The translations under genes were made by a program, and so were the position numbers. A DNA stretch of 64,000 nt from Limnephilus marmoratus. Lineage: Eukaryota; Arthropoda; Insecta; Trichoptera; Limnephilidae. Below the pieces are notes generated by a model. The model saw only the letters and a program-made list of their open reading frames with translations, had not been told where the DNA came from and did no database searches. Of the stretch, positions 44,700-56,415 are shown piece after piece. Position 1 is the stretch's first letter, and each line of letters starts with the position of its first letter. The DNA lies in NCBI GenBank assembly GCA_917880885.1, contig OU862924.1, forward strand, positions 28,934,465-28,998,464. Direction: 5' to 3'.

Positions 44700-45600
44700 A
44701 AGGGTTATTCCAAGATAACGAGTATCTGAGACTGTTGCAATGTTGTTGTTATTTAGAGAATAATAAAAAAAAAATTTCGAAAATACAATGTGATGAAAAT
44801 TTGAGATTTTAGAAATAATTGGTTTTGTGGACAATAGGTAGCTAAATTGTTAAAAGCATGTTGTAAATTGACACAATCTTTTAGACCAGTTGTGTTCGTG
44901 TACAGCTTAACGGTACCAGTTTGTGAGTATTTTGCAACATTAACCAAATCATTAATTTATAAAATTAAAAGCATTGGTTCGCGATGAGAACCCTGTTGGA
45001 AAGTTTTCCGTCTAGGTTGTAATTGTCACTGATTTCGGTTTCGATTCAATATTATCTTCCAAATGTTCCCAGCATCGCTTGCAGATTAGATGGTTTGAAT
45101 CGGAGTAAAGTTAATGTAGTCCTGATTTTTAAAGCCAGTTTTGAAAGCAGCGATATTTCACTCATGGTTGAACTGGTAACAAAGTGTTCATGAAGTTATG
45201 ATTTTATCGACATTTTGGTAAAACATATAAGCATTCAAATTTATATTTAAGATGCATTGCAGTCTGCTGAAGTTTGACAGATAATCCCTTGGGCCCATAC
45301 AAAATAATATCATGCCATCAAATATTCCCTATTCAAATACATTCGCTGTTTCCATACGTATTCCAAAATGAAATTCTGTTTTTAAAAAAGCAGATGAATG
45401 ACGCTTTCGCGGACATACGCAATTAAAAATATTAATAATTTCAAAGCAAATATGGCTAAAGTTTTTAACATCGCTTACCGATGGTCCTTTTGTAAAATTA
45501 TTTATCACTTTATTCAACACTGGAAATCCACATAAAGGCCGCTTTTTTAAGCTTGGTGTTTCCTCTCTTTAAATCTGTTCATATTATATGTAAGAACGGT
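44700..45600 (-). pseudogene. decayed LINE reverse transcriptase
   Basis: The minus-strand reading at 44947-44753 has VKLYTNTTGLKDCVNLQHAF and NNLATYCPQNQLFL. This is the post-catalytic segment seen in many LINE RTs (D-C-x-x-L-Q ... L ... W/Y-C ... N-x-L). Further upstream only scattered RT-like pieces remain. Many stops and shifts are present. Confidence 0.5.
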
Positions 45601-45645
45601 TATACAGAAGTAGAATAATATGCTATATTTCAAGTTGTGCATGGC

Positions 45646-46010
45646 CTGCCTCACTAGGCAAACCTGTATTGAGACAGAATTTTTAGTAAATTAAATAGGT
45701 TCCTATACAGCAATACTTTATTTGAGTTTACATTATTGCTTGCATATACACAATACAAAAACAGCAAGGTTATTACTACAATAACTGTCAATTACAAGGC
45801 GTTTGGGTGCGGGCACCATTAAAGGCTCGATCATTAGAACATATCGAAATTTTAACATTTTTTTAAACTCTTTCTGTGTTTGACTCAGTTTGATATTTTC
45901 TGGGAACACGTTGAATATTTTTGTGGCAAAGTATCTAAAACTACGTTGACCAAAGGTGCTGGAACTTGCAAAATGTCTTTGTTCGAATTACGTGTAAAAC
46001 TTTCGTGTAT
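45646..46010 (-). pseudogene. LINE copy E, ORF2 C-terminus and 3' UTR
   Basis: A stem-loop at 45646-45677 (CTGCCTCACTAGG ... CCTGTATTGAGACAG) precedes a 3' UTR. The C-terminal coding at about 45800-45990 on the minus strand reads FGQRSFRYFATKIFNVFPEN-like and ends RAFNGARTQTP. It is the same family as copy D and is 5'-truncated. Confidence 0.7.
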
Positions 46011-46990
46011 GTCTGACCATAAAAATAAAATGACTATAATTTTTTAGACGACTTGTAATTTGGCGACAGATATAGCACTACATGGCTTGAGTGGATGAAA
46101 AAATAAAATAATAGTCAAACTTCAGAACGAAATAAAATGTCGATCTTTTTGTGAAAAAAACTCAGTGGTTTGAAGTGATTTTTAGAAAAAATCGTTTCTG
46201 TTTGGAAACGCCTTTTTTCTGTTTCGAAATTCTAGGTCAGTTATTTTTGTCTCGTAATTTTCATCATGATCTACGGAGCTTTAAAATATCTAAATTGACG
46301 AAAAATTCTCCAAAAAATGTTCAAAGAAAATCCAGCAGTGCGTCCAACGATATAGTACGGAAATTTAGTATTCAAATATACCTGTTATATTACAAGCGAC
46401 GGGAAGTGAATAATTTTATTTAATAAGCTGTAAAAATAGCATTACTTATAACGTTTTATTTCAGTGTATGACTTGAGATGGCCTAACCCACAGCCCGATC
46501 AAGTCTGTTTATAAATACACCATTACAACTCCATTTATTATTTATATTAAAATCTTAACCTTTTACCAGCTTATAACGCATTATTTCTGGGTTGAAATAT
46601 ATGAAATATGACAGGCAACCCCTTCAGAATGTATTTGGACACGAAGGAATAATATTTATAATGGAGACTTTTTTGCCAGCTTTCACTACGAGCTTTTCCA
46701 GCTATGGCCCATTGGCGCCATCCAGCGGTGTGCGCAAGAAGCTACTATAGAAACGTACCAAAAAATTGCACTCAAAACGGGAAGGCGGCTGACGAGAAGT
46801 GGGAATTCCTAGTGCCGAACACCTCAGTTTTTTAATATTAAAATACTTGGCTCATTTTCATTGCGCGAGTTTCGAAATGTCACCACATGAGCTTAAAAAT
46901 AACCTAATTGCATTCATGTCCCATAGATAATTAGGTAATCACTTCAATATAACAAACAAAATATAGTGTAAACACGATATGGCATTTTGT
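46011..46990. other. no gene seen
   Basis: A 90-codon plus frame at 46151-46423 has no recognisable domain. The rest is AT-rich. Confidence 0.45.
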
Positions 46991-46994
46991 AGAC

Positions 46995-47345
46995 ATTCAC
47001 AATTTTGCTAGCATGGATGCCCGGGTTCACGGGATAAGGTTTGTGCGGGTTTTGGGGGCGGGTGCTTCTGCACCAACTGCACTGATCGGGAGAGACTGAG
47101 AGAGACCTTTGGACCTCTCCAGCAAGACGATCTCCATCCACCGCCTTGCACAGCAATGGAAAGATGGATACATGCTTCCGTCACTCCTGGACACATTGAC
47201 CTCCAGATTCCTACCCATCCCTCACACCTTTTACTTCCCAGAACTTTCTCTCCTTCACTTCCTAAAAAGACCTTCCACACAGCATCCCCAAAGATTACAT
47301 AGACTATTTCCCTCTAGGCCTCCTGTTTTGAGATGTAAAAAAGTC
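46995..47345 (+). repeat. dispersed repeat family Y
   Basis: It starts GGATGCCCGGGTTCACGGGA and ends near CTAGGCCTCCTGTTTTGAGA. It matches 39810-40110, and its end matches the inverted copy at 55.8-56.0 kb (CACACAGCATCCCC then GGCCTCCTGT). GC-richer than its surroundings. Confidence 0.65.
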
Positions 47346-48302
47346 GACGGTTTCAGATGGGTCAATAGGTTCTGATTTTCACGATAGTATATTTGTTTTT
47401 TTTTAAAGTCATATGACGCGTGTTGGGTTAAAAATCAAAAAGCCTGTACCCTGTAACCCTGTAAACCTATAAGTGTGTACGTTTATTTTAATGGCGTAGT
47501 ATACCCATTTCGGTCTGCGTTTACCCTTTTAGAATCAGCGCTGTAGCTGACATTGATGGGTCAACACTTTCAATATTTAGTCCTCCGATTGCTTTATGGA
47601 TAATGGATGTAGGTACGAACTCGCTTAACTCGATTCGGCCAAAAACCACTCGAGTTGGGAGTTAGTTCACGACCCTACGGTAATTACGTTTCGTTGATCA
47701 AAAAGGCGAGATGTTTTAAAAAAAAACACAGTTTTAGAGATTTTGTCATAAAACATAATTTGCGGGTATGTCCACAACACAATACAAATGATGATTTTGT
47801 TTATGACCTGTCAATACATTTTTTGTTCAAAGATATTTTACGTTAAGGGCCATTAACCAGCCAGCGGCCGAGAAATCAAATTTCGTCGAGAGATGTACTT
47901 ACGGTCGTACAGGGCGGTTTCAATAAGAAAGATTAATTATTCTCCGAACCAGATTTTTTAAATAATAAATCATTATCGATTTTATTTCATTAAAAAATTG
48001 CTTTATTTTATTCTCATATTCAAAAATGCTGAAAGGCGTGATGATAAAACTAATAAAATTATTTAACTTTTTGTAATTATTTTCTGATTATAAGGATTTA
48101 TCATTTTTCAATAATGTCTAAGCAAAATAAGAACGTAAAAAAAACTTAAATATATTACTTTGTAAGACCGTAAAAAAATAGACAAAATGAAGTATTTTCG
48201 TCAAAAAACACGTGCGCGGATTAAAAAAAAAAGATTTTACTTTTATTACTAAAATTAAAACTATATTATTGTAGAAAGCAATCACATTGTGGTTTGACAT
48301 AT
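47346..48302. other. no gene seen
   Basis: AT-rich with no coding, RNA gene or repeat that I can support. Confidence 0.5.
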
Positions 48303-48516
48303 TTAATAAAATGAAATACTTTTTTGTTTAAAACCACGAGATTTATTAATTTATGAACCGACCGGTTTCGCTTTACTTAAGCATCATCAGGGTACAAATT
48401 AATACTAATTAATACCGTATTAATTTGTACCCTGATGATGCAAGTAAAGCGAAAAAGGTCGGTTCGTAAATTAATAAATCTCGTGGTTTTAAACAAAAAA
48501 GTATTTTATTTTATTA
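48303..48516. mobile_element. PLE-like palindrome (second family)
   Basis: Near-perfect inverted repeat: arms of about 100 bp meet at AATACTAATTAATACCGTATT. The left arm carries, on the minus strand, ACC-CTGATGA ... GAAACCGGTC-GGT (48356-48394). The right arm has the same with the GAAAC segment mutated to GAAAAA. A target duplication is not clear because the outer ends are themselves palindromic. Confidence 0.65.
48356..48394 (-). ncRNA. candidate hammerhead ribozyme core
   Basis: Minus strand: stem I ACC/GGT, CTGATGA, stem II GCTT/AAGC with an unpaired T before it, GAAACCGGTC. The stem I pairs differ from those of the 20.4- and 40.2-kb copies, where they are GCC/GGC. Confidence 0.5.
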
Positions 48517-48537
48517 AAATTATATTAATACTATTTG

Positions 48538-48715
48538 ACGGAGTCTGTGGTTGAATGGTTTCGATCCTTCGCTACAAATCCGGAAATCGCGGGTTCAAAT
48601 CCCGGCGTATGCAAATCAATTTATTATTTTTGATTATTTTTGTGTTAAATTTGATTATTTTTGTGTTATTTCACTATTTTTTAATTAATTAATTAACATA
48701 TTGTTTATTTATAGC
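48538..48715 (+). mobile_element. tRNA-derived SINE head
   Basis: GACGGAGTCTGTGGTTGAAT (box A region) and CGCGGGTTCAAATCCCGGCG (box B) are followed by GCAAATCAATTTATT and a TGTTATTTCAC body. This is the same head-body order as the SINEs at 56.0 and 60.8 kb, in plus orientation. The 3' half is missing. The tRNA-like fold lacks a paired acceptor. Confidence 0.65.
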
Positions 48716-49429
48716 ACGTTCCATACGGGTAGATACTTTCCGTATTGCCATGGTTAAAGAACCGTTCAGAATAGATACGTTGCTATGGCAACGAAATGGC
48801 TTTAACCGTTTTCCGTGACCACCTCTGAATAACCAGGTACCTACCTTCCTCTACGCCATCTTCTTCCCCTAAAAATGGGAACGCCATAGACTCACTGGGT
48901 CCAGAATCTTGGGAACAGTTCTTGCGGGTATTCACAAAAAGAATTTTAAAAAATCGACGTCTTTAGGAACACGTGTTCCACAAAAAAAAAAGCGATTCCA
49001 ATACTCCAATAAGTGGTATAAAATTACGATTATTATTATTTTTGATTGCATCGCTTTGGGAAAACTTGCTTAATTGTGTTTTGTTTCTTCCTGTAACATA
49101 TCTGCTCAATTAAGGTTTGTTTTCATTTGAATAAATGCTTCGTGGTAGTACGTCTAGACGAAATAATTGTTTCAAAAACATATATAATTTTATAATAATT
49201 TTAGGGGAAGAAATTGAAATACAATACGTCGACACAATAATTGAAATGTGATACGCTTAAGGAAGCAAATGGGCGCTCTTAGTACTCCTACGGCAATGGT
49301 ATGGCAACTGCACAAAAAGGCAAAAAACTCCTTATCAAAGAAATGCTGCAGCTCTTTCTTACACGTTATATAATAATGAGAAAAACGACGAGACAAACAA
49401 TGTACGTACGTTTGGCTCAAAAGAAAAAT
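48716..49429. other. no gene seen
   Basis: AT-rich. A 76-codon minus frame at 49190-49420 has no domain. Confidence 0.45.
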
Positions 49430-49900
49430 CAGATGCGCAATTCACACGCCGTAGAAGCGAAACCTTCAGAAAACTAAAGTAGACAAGAGTGGGGAGGGGA
49501 GGCTACCGCACAAAGAGACCGATTATACTATCTTGCAGGCTAAATCCTATAGATGTATGTATGTGTATGTCAGAGTTTTCAGTGAGCTAGAGTACTAAGA
49601 TTGAAAAATATGACATTTGTTATGTTGTTGTAGCTGATAATGATTTTTTTTTTTCAAAATTTATACATTTTGAATGAAGATCTTTTAGTATGTGGATGCG
49701 GCGCATCCCTTGACTGAAAGAATCCTGAAGATTTTCATACAAAAAGTTGACATTTTGAAAAAAATAATCGGTTTTCAGCTTCAACAACGTCGATAACGTC
49801 ATATTTTTCAATCTTAGCGCTCTAGCTCACTGTCGCTATTTTTCGTTTCATCGAGTTTCAAATAGAAAGAAGTTTTCACTTAAAAAAGTAATAATTTTCA
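49430..49900. repeat. dispersed repeat family X, interrupted by a MITE
   Basis: CACGCCGTAGAAGCGAAACC at 49446 and CGTTTCATCGAGTTTCAAAT at 49845 match adjacent blocks of the 17.4-kb copy, with the hairpin MITE between them. Confidence 0.6.
49580..49832. mobile_element. 253-bp hairpin MITE
   Basis: Ends CAGTGAGCTAGAGTACTAAG and inverse CTTAGCGCTCTAGCTCACTG are the tips of an imperfect palindrome spanning the whole element, centred on GGATGCGGCGCATCC (49697-49711). It is inserted in repeat X. No clear target duplication. Confidence 0.7.
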
Positions 49901-50089
49901 TGCATCTCCTTCACACGTATTAAAGAAATGAGATGGCGTGAACCCCGTTTTGCTACTTACTAAAGCGGCTAATGGTTTCGATTAATTTCTTCTGCGTGGA
50001 TCCTTGATTAATTAGTTAAGACTGAAATATAATAATTTTGATTGGGATTTCAGAAAATTCATTCTATTAGTGGGTATCACTCGACATAT

Positions 50090-50270
50090 AATATATATAT
50101 AGAGACAATGTTGTGTACCCCTGCCTAAGTGTGTATAAATACCATAGCATAAGAATTTCAACTACCAGTCTGAAAATGTCCGTAATAGGATGAAACCGGT
50201 CCTGGTAAAATATAAATTAGTGGAAGAAAGTACAAAAGTGTTTTAATTTCAAATTCTAATACGATGGAAT
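50090..50270 (+). mobile_element. PLE-like terminal repeat fragment (third family)
   Basis: ACCAGTCTGAAAATGTCCGT and AGGATGAAACCGGTCCTGGT (50164-50206) have the same stem-core-stem order as the other PLE repeats. Stem I is ACCAG/CTGGT and stem II TCC/GGA. The core reads CTGAAAA, lacking the conserved G, so any ribozyme here is probably dead. No inverted partner was seen. Confidence 0.5.
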
Positions 50271-50573
50271 TCCACCATGAATTATCAGTGAAAAAACTAG
50301 ACTCATTAATTCATTTAGATGGAAAATTTTATAATTTGTTCTGTGTTACGAATAAAATGATAAATTTTTAAAAACTGATTTTAAGAAACCAAGTATTCAC
50401 ACACAGTATTCAAATTTCTCCTACTACCATCATAATAAGCGGAAAAATAACTTAAGTAATGATGGAGGATTTTGTTAACATGATTTGTTGTGAAAACTTT
50501 ACGCATGTCTCTTGACTCTAAAAAATAAAATGCCCGCTCACATTCCTGATGGATTACGAATATCCTGATTATA

Positions 50574-50838
50574 GATAAGTTTTAAGATTTTCACGGCTAA
50601 AAGCATTTTCGTTATTTGTTTTTGGGGTGTTATGCCGTGTTGCCCTACCTCCTTCTTTAGCCAACGTTTCGGACATCGTTGCAGTGTCCATCATCAGGGC
50701 AGATCCGGTAGATGTGACATGTGTCCGGCACATCTACCGGATCTGCCCTGATGATGGACACTTCAACGATGTCCGAAACGTTTGCTAAAGAAGGAGGTAG
50801 CGCAACACGGCATAACACCCCAAAAACAAATAACGAAA
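50574..50838. mobile_element. PLE-like palindromic insertion with 12-bp target duplication (fourth family)
   Basis: ATCCTGATTATA flanks both sides (50562-50573 and 50839-50850). Inverted arms of 112 bp (50605-50716 and 50729-50840) surround a 12-bp loop. Both arms carry the hammerhead-like core: 50744-50785 plus and 50660-50700 minus. Relatives lie at 22.0 and 54.2 kb. No coding sequence is present. Confidence 0.75.
50744..50785 (+). ncRNA. candidate hammerhead ribozyme core
   Basis: GCC-CTGATGA-T-GGACA...TGTCC-GAAACGTTTGC. Stem II GGACA/TGTCC is perfect. In the inverted partner (minus, 50660-50700) the 3' side reads GAAACGTTGGC, restoring stem I GCC/GGC with GTT as the cleavage triplet. Helix III would be only AC/GT. 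Confidence 0.5.
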
Positions 50839-50850
50839 ATCCTGATTATA

Positions 50851-52187
50851 TTTCAATATATTATACAATTTCCACAATTATAAGCAGAAAATGTTGCTTG
50901 TGTAATGTTGAAGGACTGGGTAGAAACCCGACGCTTTAGATCACTCGTCTATTAACTAACCACTAAATTTAGGCAGAGGTGATAGAATACCATACAACTC
51001 TTTCCTGGCGCGTATTCCTATGCAAAGGGACTTTAAATTGACAGATAAAGTCATTTTTTAACTTGACCATTTGGCAATTCATCTGTCTTTAAATTTGTTT
51101 GAAGTTATGATTCCGGTTCAAGATAGTGACCTTTTTATCCTTCCAAAGTTCGGATGATTGTGGTTACTACGAGTTGTCAAATTATGATCATCAATTTTAT
51201 GTACCTACCGGCAGGAAAAAAATTAGAAAAAGGATTTGGGATATACAAGGACAAATTGTATAATTCCCATAATTCTAAATATTTATGGTTTATAATGAAG
51301 TAAGTAGGGGGTATTTAAGTAACTACTTCCAAACCTTATAATTTAAGAGTAAATTTGATTAATTAAATACAGAAGCACAGAACTACCACATAGTTCAGCT
51401 CTAATGAACTGAAGGGAATCAGTAAACCGGCCATCAGGGAGAAGGCATGTAAGTGATTGCTTTAAAATTTATTAGTGCAGATATACTGGAAACTAATAAA
51501 TAATTCAAACTGTCTGAGTTTTGACTTCGAAATTTGCTATTTCTATACATAGACTATAAAGTTAAAACTAAACGAAATTTTTAAAGTTATAGAATTTCCA
51601 ATGTCATCTTCACGTAGTTTTAAAGCGTGGGACGTAAATACGCCGATGAAAATCTCAGAGCCAAGTTGAAAGGCGGTAGGTAATGTGCTTGTACGTACGT
51701 AGTGATGAAACACTGTCGTTAAACGGCGTTACGATCCGTCTGAAAGCCATTTGCGGTTTACGGCAGTTCACCATAATGCTCATGCTTTCCGGGTAAATGG
51801 GAAAATAACGTTTAAAGCTAACGTTTGATCGATTTAACCAGAAAAGACAGCGTTATATTATTAAGGTGTAAGTAATTCATTCGGTATAAGAGGTTTCTTG
51901 AAAGCTCACTAGTTTCCTAGAGATGGGCGCCGCACAACGCACTTGAGCAGCTTCAAACTAGCAAATATATCAATTAAAAGTGGCCCAAAACCAATCCACG
52001 AGGAACACCCGGTCGTTTTTAATGATATTAAGATTGTTTCGATATTAAGCTTTAAAAATGTATTGGTTACCTGTTTTCTTTCTTGGAGGTCTAAGTTAAA
52101 AAGTCTAGAAGTTAATTTAAAATTTAATATGTAGGTACTTGCGAACAGTCATTCTGGGTTTTATTTTGTTCCACGTGTATAGTCTGT
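50851..52187. other. no gene seen
   Basis: AT-rich, with no recognisable gene. A 63-codon plus frame at 51943-52134 has no domain. Confidence 0.5.
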
Positions 52188-52875
52188 CAAATAAGAGTAG
52201 AAAATATAAAAACTGGAACTACTAAATTTGTAGACTGGCAACACCAATTTAACTGTCAAATATTTTTTTGAAGTGCAATGACACTGAATGTATAGAACAC
52301 AGTAAACCACATTTTAAAAAACATTTTTTCTTCATGACATAAATTTGATTAAAAGGTGGTTTATGAAGCGATTTGCTTTAATTTAGTTTAACATAAATTT
52401 GAATTTAACAATAGATAGAAAGGAAGAATCACTAATGGTGAGTTTAGTTACACTACTTTTAGATCTGAATGAGTTAAATATATTCAGATCTAAAATTAGA
52501 GACATGATCTAAAGCCCAGGCAACGCTAGGTACTTTATCTAGTATTAAATAAATGTGAGCAATTTCCAAACTGTGCTTTATATTTTAAAACATTATAGTT
52601 ATTCTTCATTATGTTAACACAAAATTGCAAAGATATTAAAATAATATACCTATATGCAATTCTAATTTTGAGATCGGCGGATATCTGATACTGAAATGAA
52701 AAATATTTTTTCTACTATTATGCCTTTTTAATTTTTTATAAAATGTTGGTTACTCAGCTTTACTTTAACACCATGAGAGTTATGTGTTTAGTATTGCCAT
52801 TTGATCAACAGTGGCGCCCTCATATATTTTCTACTCTTATTTGTTACACTATATTTTCTACTCTTATTTGTTACT
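52188..52875. repeat. possible inverted-repeat element
   Basis: CAAATAAGAGTAGAAAATATA at 52188 is inverted at 52822-52845 and again at 52849-52874, where the 28-bp unit is tandemly doubled. Boundaries and target duplication are unclear. Confidence 0.4.
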
Positions 52876-53283
52876 CACAATGTTAAAATTTTTGTGTTGT
52901 CAGAGGATTGGCATACTATTTTTTCATCGTTGGCCTTTTTTAAATAATAAGATTTTTTATTTTAAAATAATAAGATTTTTTTTATTTTTAATAATATTTT
53001 TAATAATTTTTAATAATATTTGTTTTTTAAATAATAAGAATTTTTTAAATAACTAGATTTTATTTGAGTTCCATTTGTCAAAATCGGAGTGTCACCCTAG
53101 TTGTTTTGAACTACCTTTGTTTCTTGGTGGGTATAGTAATTAAGGATTTGTTTTACGGTCTATATTGTTACAAATTACCCATCTGGTCACCAATATAATC
53201 TTGTTATTTCTTATATTCTACATGATGTATTGTTTTGTATTTTAGTGATTTGTGTGTAAATGCATCACTCAAATTTATGAATG
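52876..53283. other. A/T-rich low-complexity stretch
   Basis: TTTTAAATAATAAG-type repeats run at 52935-53055. No gene. Confidence 0.5.
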
Positions 53284-53395
53284 TTAACCTCAATACAGGC
53301 TGCTAGTCCTAGTGAGGTTAATATTTTTGTATGTAACAAAAAGAACACAAGTATGGTGAGAAATTATAAACATATAAATAAATAAATTTGACAAA
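53284..53395 (+). mobile_element. LINE 3' end with stem-loop, plus orientation
   Basis: TTAACCTCAATACAGG ... CCTAGTGAGGTTAA is the LINE stem-loop on the plus strand, followed by AAACATATAAATAAATAAAT as tail at about 53368-53388. Upstream coding is not recognisable. Confidence 0.6.
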
Positions 53396-54185
53396 CTGTA
53401 CATCTGAAATTCTTTCCTTGTTTGAATTATTGTGAATTTTCATTATTCTTGGCAACACCGGCTCTGAATCAGATAAAGCCCAAGTGTAATGCCATGAATA
53501 TCGATTTTCCATCTGCAATTCTATTCTCGGCGTGTGCTGCATTTCGATAAGAATATGTCCTAACAGGATCAATCCATGCACTTCGTTTATTTTGGTGGGA
53601 AAATTAGCTAACTGATAAGATACAAAGAGAAAGCCATCGGACTCACCTAACCCAACAAAGCAGAGGCGGCAGTTAAAGAGACCAGTTTGGATTATCGTGC
53701 TCGTCTTTTCTCCTTAGTCCTTTTTCTTTGTCTGATTTTTAACCGTTCTCTCCAATTGCTCTCCAGCAATCTCAGTGGAATCGTCTAATAAATACGCTAG
53801 GTACTCTTCAAAATGGCTTAACGACTTCCTCACTTTCAAACGTCGGGATTTCTTCAAGCAATGAATCAGAATTGTCAGAATCTTAATAATAACATTATAA
53901 CTAACCCGTGAAAAACACGGAATATTATAATAATTATCGCAGGATTTGTAAATCTAAAATTATTTACTCTTATTTGCTCCAGGATTTCCTGCCTTTCAAA
54001 AACAAATATTGTCAAATTTATTTACAACATAATATAAAAATTTGAATAATCATGAAATCTGTCAAAAAATTTACTTAAAGGAATACAAATTTCAAAAACA
54101 GAATAACATATTAATTCATTATTTTTTTTAATTATTTTAGGTAGCTATCTACTTTATTGCTTGTCTGAACAGTCAGTAGTAAGTA
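53396..54185. other. no gene seen
   Basis: The 87-codon minus frame at 53318-53581 has no recognisable domain. Confidence 0.45.
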
Positions 54186-54300
54186 CGTTTTAAGATTTTC
54201 ACGGCCAAAAGCATTTTCGTTATTTGTTTATTACATATTACACATGTACCGGATCTGCTGGATCTGCCCTGATGATGGACACTGCAACGATGTCGGTCAA
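54186..54300 (+). mobile_element. PLE-like terminal repeat fragment
   Basis: TTAAGATTTTCACGGCCAAA followed by GCATTTTCGTTATTTG, then CTGCCCTGATGATGGACACT and GCAACGATGTCGG, repeats the fourth-family unit in shortened form. The GAAAC part of the core is lost. Confidence 0.6.
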
Positions 54301-54689
54301 CGGTCTAGTAGACTGATATATCGATATTAATTTATATTATATAAAAAATGATATTAATATTTTTAAAATCCTTGCATCCCTAGTCCTGATGAGTTAAAAA
54401 CTCATTTAAGGACGGGAGGAAGTTATGTTCACAAGTGGAAGGTAATAGATACAATTTTCCGTAGGTATTTTGATATCAAAAACATAAGTTTCACGTACTA
54501 ATAAAAATAAAACAGAAAGGTTAAAAAGAACAAGCAACAAAAGAAAACTAATAAATAAACAAACAAGAATGTACTAATTTGGATGATTATAAATACAGGG
54601 AAATGAAATGGAGAGAAAAATGAAACAAGCCAGAACAAAACAACACAAGAAAATTACAGATTTTCATTTTTAACACTTAAAAAAAAATA

Positions 54690-54830
54690 TTTTTAAGTCG
54701 TAACTTTAAAATTTTTATGATGCTGGATGTTTTTGCATATATCTGGAAGCGAATTATATAGTATGTAGGCAAAATAGTTCAGATATTTCATTACATGTTT
54801 TGTAGTATGTGTTTAAGGAACGCGGATTTT
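54690..54830 (-). pseudogene. LINE C-terminal remnant
   Basis: The minus strand reads MKYLNYFAYILYNSLPDICK followed by NIQHHKNFK. This matches the pattern of the final LINE segment (Y-x-x-x-x-x-YN-x-LP-x-x-I). Nothing more is legible around it. Confidence 0.5.
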
Positions 54831-55799
54831 ATTGTTATTTCGAGTATTGTGGTTGTGGGTGTTGTTTTAATTTATACCCAGAGTTTAAACCAATTATGAA
54901 TTTTAAATTAATGAATATCAGTATCAACAAGGTACCTCATTTGTCCAGCAGATGTCGCTGTAATGTAATAATTTTTTGTCTTTTCCCCCTCTCCACAGAC
55001 AAGGAAATATAGCTATAAAAAGCCTACCCCGGCTAAAAAACTTTTACTACTTAACTAAACTTGCACTGAAAAATATTAAATAGCATTGAACCCTTGTCCG
55101 TGGGGTGAGGGATAAGTTATTTTCGGTAATTTATAAATACCAAATCATAACAATAAATAAACGAAGAATTTAATTTATCAGAAGTGCTTCATTCAAAAAA
55201 CCAGTCTACCATTTTATTCCTTTGTGAAGACCTGATTATTTTACAGATGTCTTGATAGTAAAGTGGATGAATGTTAGTGTGCGTTTATTGTTGAGTAATT
55301 TGAGGATGGTACTTTTGACTTCATGTTTAGGAAGGAAGGATACCAGAAACCTAATAGATATCCCTGACATGAGTATCCCATGGAAGTGAGTGAGAGCTTC
55401 ACCATGATTATTTTTCATTGAATATTTTTCAGCCACCATCTTATGCAATCTTCATAAACGCGCACATTTTCCAGGTTGTTTCCATTTAAATAAATGGTAT
55501 TTTAGTTTTATATCTCTGTTTTCTCGTGTTAAACAGTTATTTTTGTCGCGAAGTATTTCCAGCAAACTTTTTTTTTATGGCAATTTAAAAATATATATTG
55601 TGTCATGGTGTCAGATGCAGGCAAACCAGGTAAAAATACTTTTAATTCCGTGATGACGAAATTAAAATAGTTCATAATAATAACTCGACAGAGTTCTATT
55701 TCTGTTTCTGTGTGTTTTATGAATACCTTTTTATTTGGATGACAATAAATCGTATAAACAACAGAAAATTTTAATTTTGTTTTTATTTTGATTGCATAT
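54831..55799. other. no gene seen
   Basis: A 70-codon minus frame at 55236-55448 has no recognisable domain. The rest is AT-rich. Confidence 0.45.
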
Positions 55800-55990
55800 T
55801 AATTTCACTACGTTAGCTCCAGACAGGAGGCCCTAAGGAAAATAATTACCCTCAGGACTCTGTCATCTTAGGGGATGCTGTGTGAAGGATCTTTTTAAAG
55901 AAAGGAAGGATAGGAAGTTCTAAGAAGAGAAAATGTATGAGAAGTGGGTAACAATCAGGGATCAGTGATCCTTGAGGTGTAACTTAAGTG
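55800..55990 (-). repeat. dispersed repeat family Y, 3' part
   Basis: CCAGACAGGAGGCCCTAAGG and GGGGATGCTGTGTGAAGGAT are the reverse complement of the end of the 47.0-47.3 kb copy. Confidence 0.55.
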
Positions 55991-56032
55991 AGGTTTTACA
56001 TACTCGTAATTTAATAATTTTTATATTTTTAG

Positions 56033-56415
56033 CACCAGAGTACCAACTGCTCCCGCCTGGAGCCAGTGAGACTATGGAGTATGTTTGGGGTATGTTTATG
56101 GCTTAAATTGGGGTATGTTTGTGGCTAAAGGGAGTGGGGAGGGGAAGGAGATGAGGAAACACATCTGGCCACCAAACACGGCTAAAGCCATTTCAAACTT
56201 CGTAACAATTCTGAAGGGTGGTTTTACACCAGGGCGATACTGAGAGTATATTCCACTCCGGAACATGCCGTAAATATGCTATATATTTGTTTAAATAATA
56301 AAATTGTGAAATAACAAAAATTATTCATAAAATGATTGGCGCACGCTGGGATTTGAATCCGCAAACTTCGGATTGCTAGTCGAGAGCCTTTCCCCTCCAC
56401 CACGGAGGTCGTCAG
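56033..56415 (-). mobile_element. tRNA-derived SINE, near full length
   Basis: Minus strand: head GACGACCTCCGTGGTGGAGG (box A region) and TTGCGGATTCAAATCCCAGC (box B), then GTTATTTCACAATTTTATTA, ACCAAACACGGCTAAAG inverted, and the end TAGTCTCACTGGCTCCAGGC. It matches 60760-61156 along its length with moderate divergence. The head degeneracy argues against a functional tRNA. Confidence 0.8.

Noticed and set aside
48541..48610. tRNA gene
   Set aside because: Boxes A and B are present but the acceptor arms do not pair, and the same head occurs in SINE copies.
49441..49560. Possible 3' gene end
   Set aside because: It matches dispersed family X at 5.4-6.9 and 17.4 kb.
52188..52875. A complete inverted-repeat transposon
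   Set aside because: The right arm is tandemly doubled and no target duplication can be found, so it is listed only as a possible repeat.
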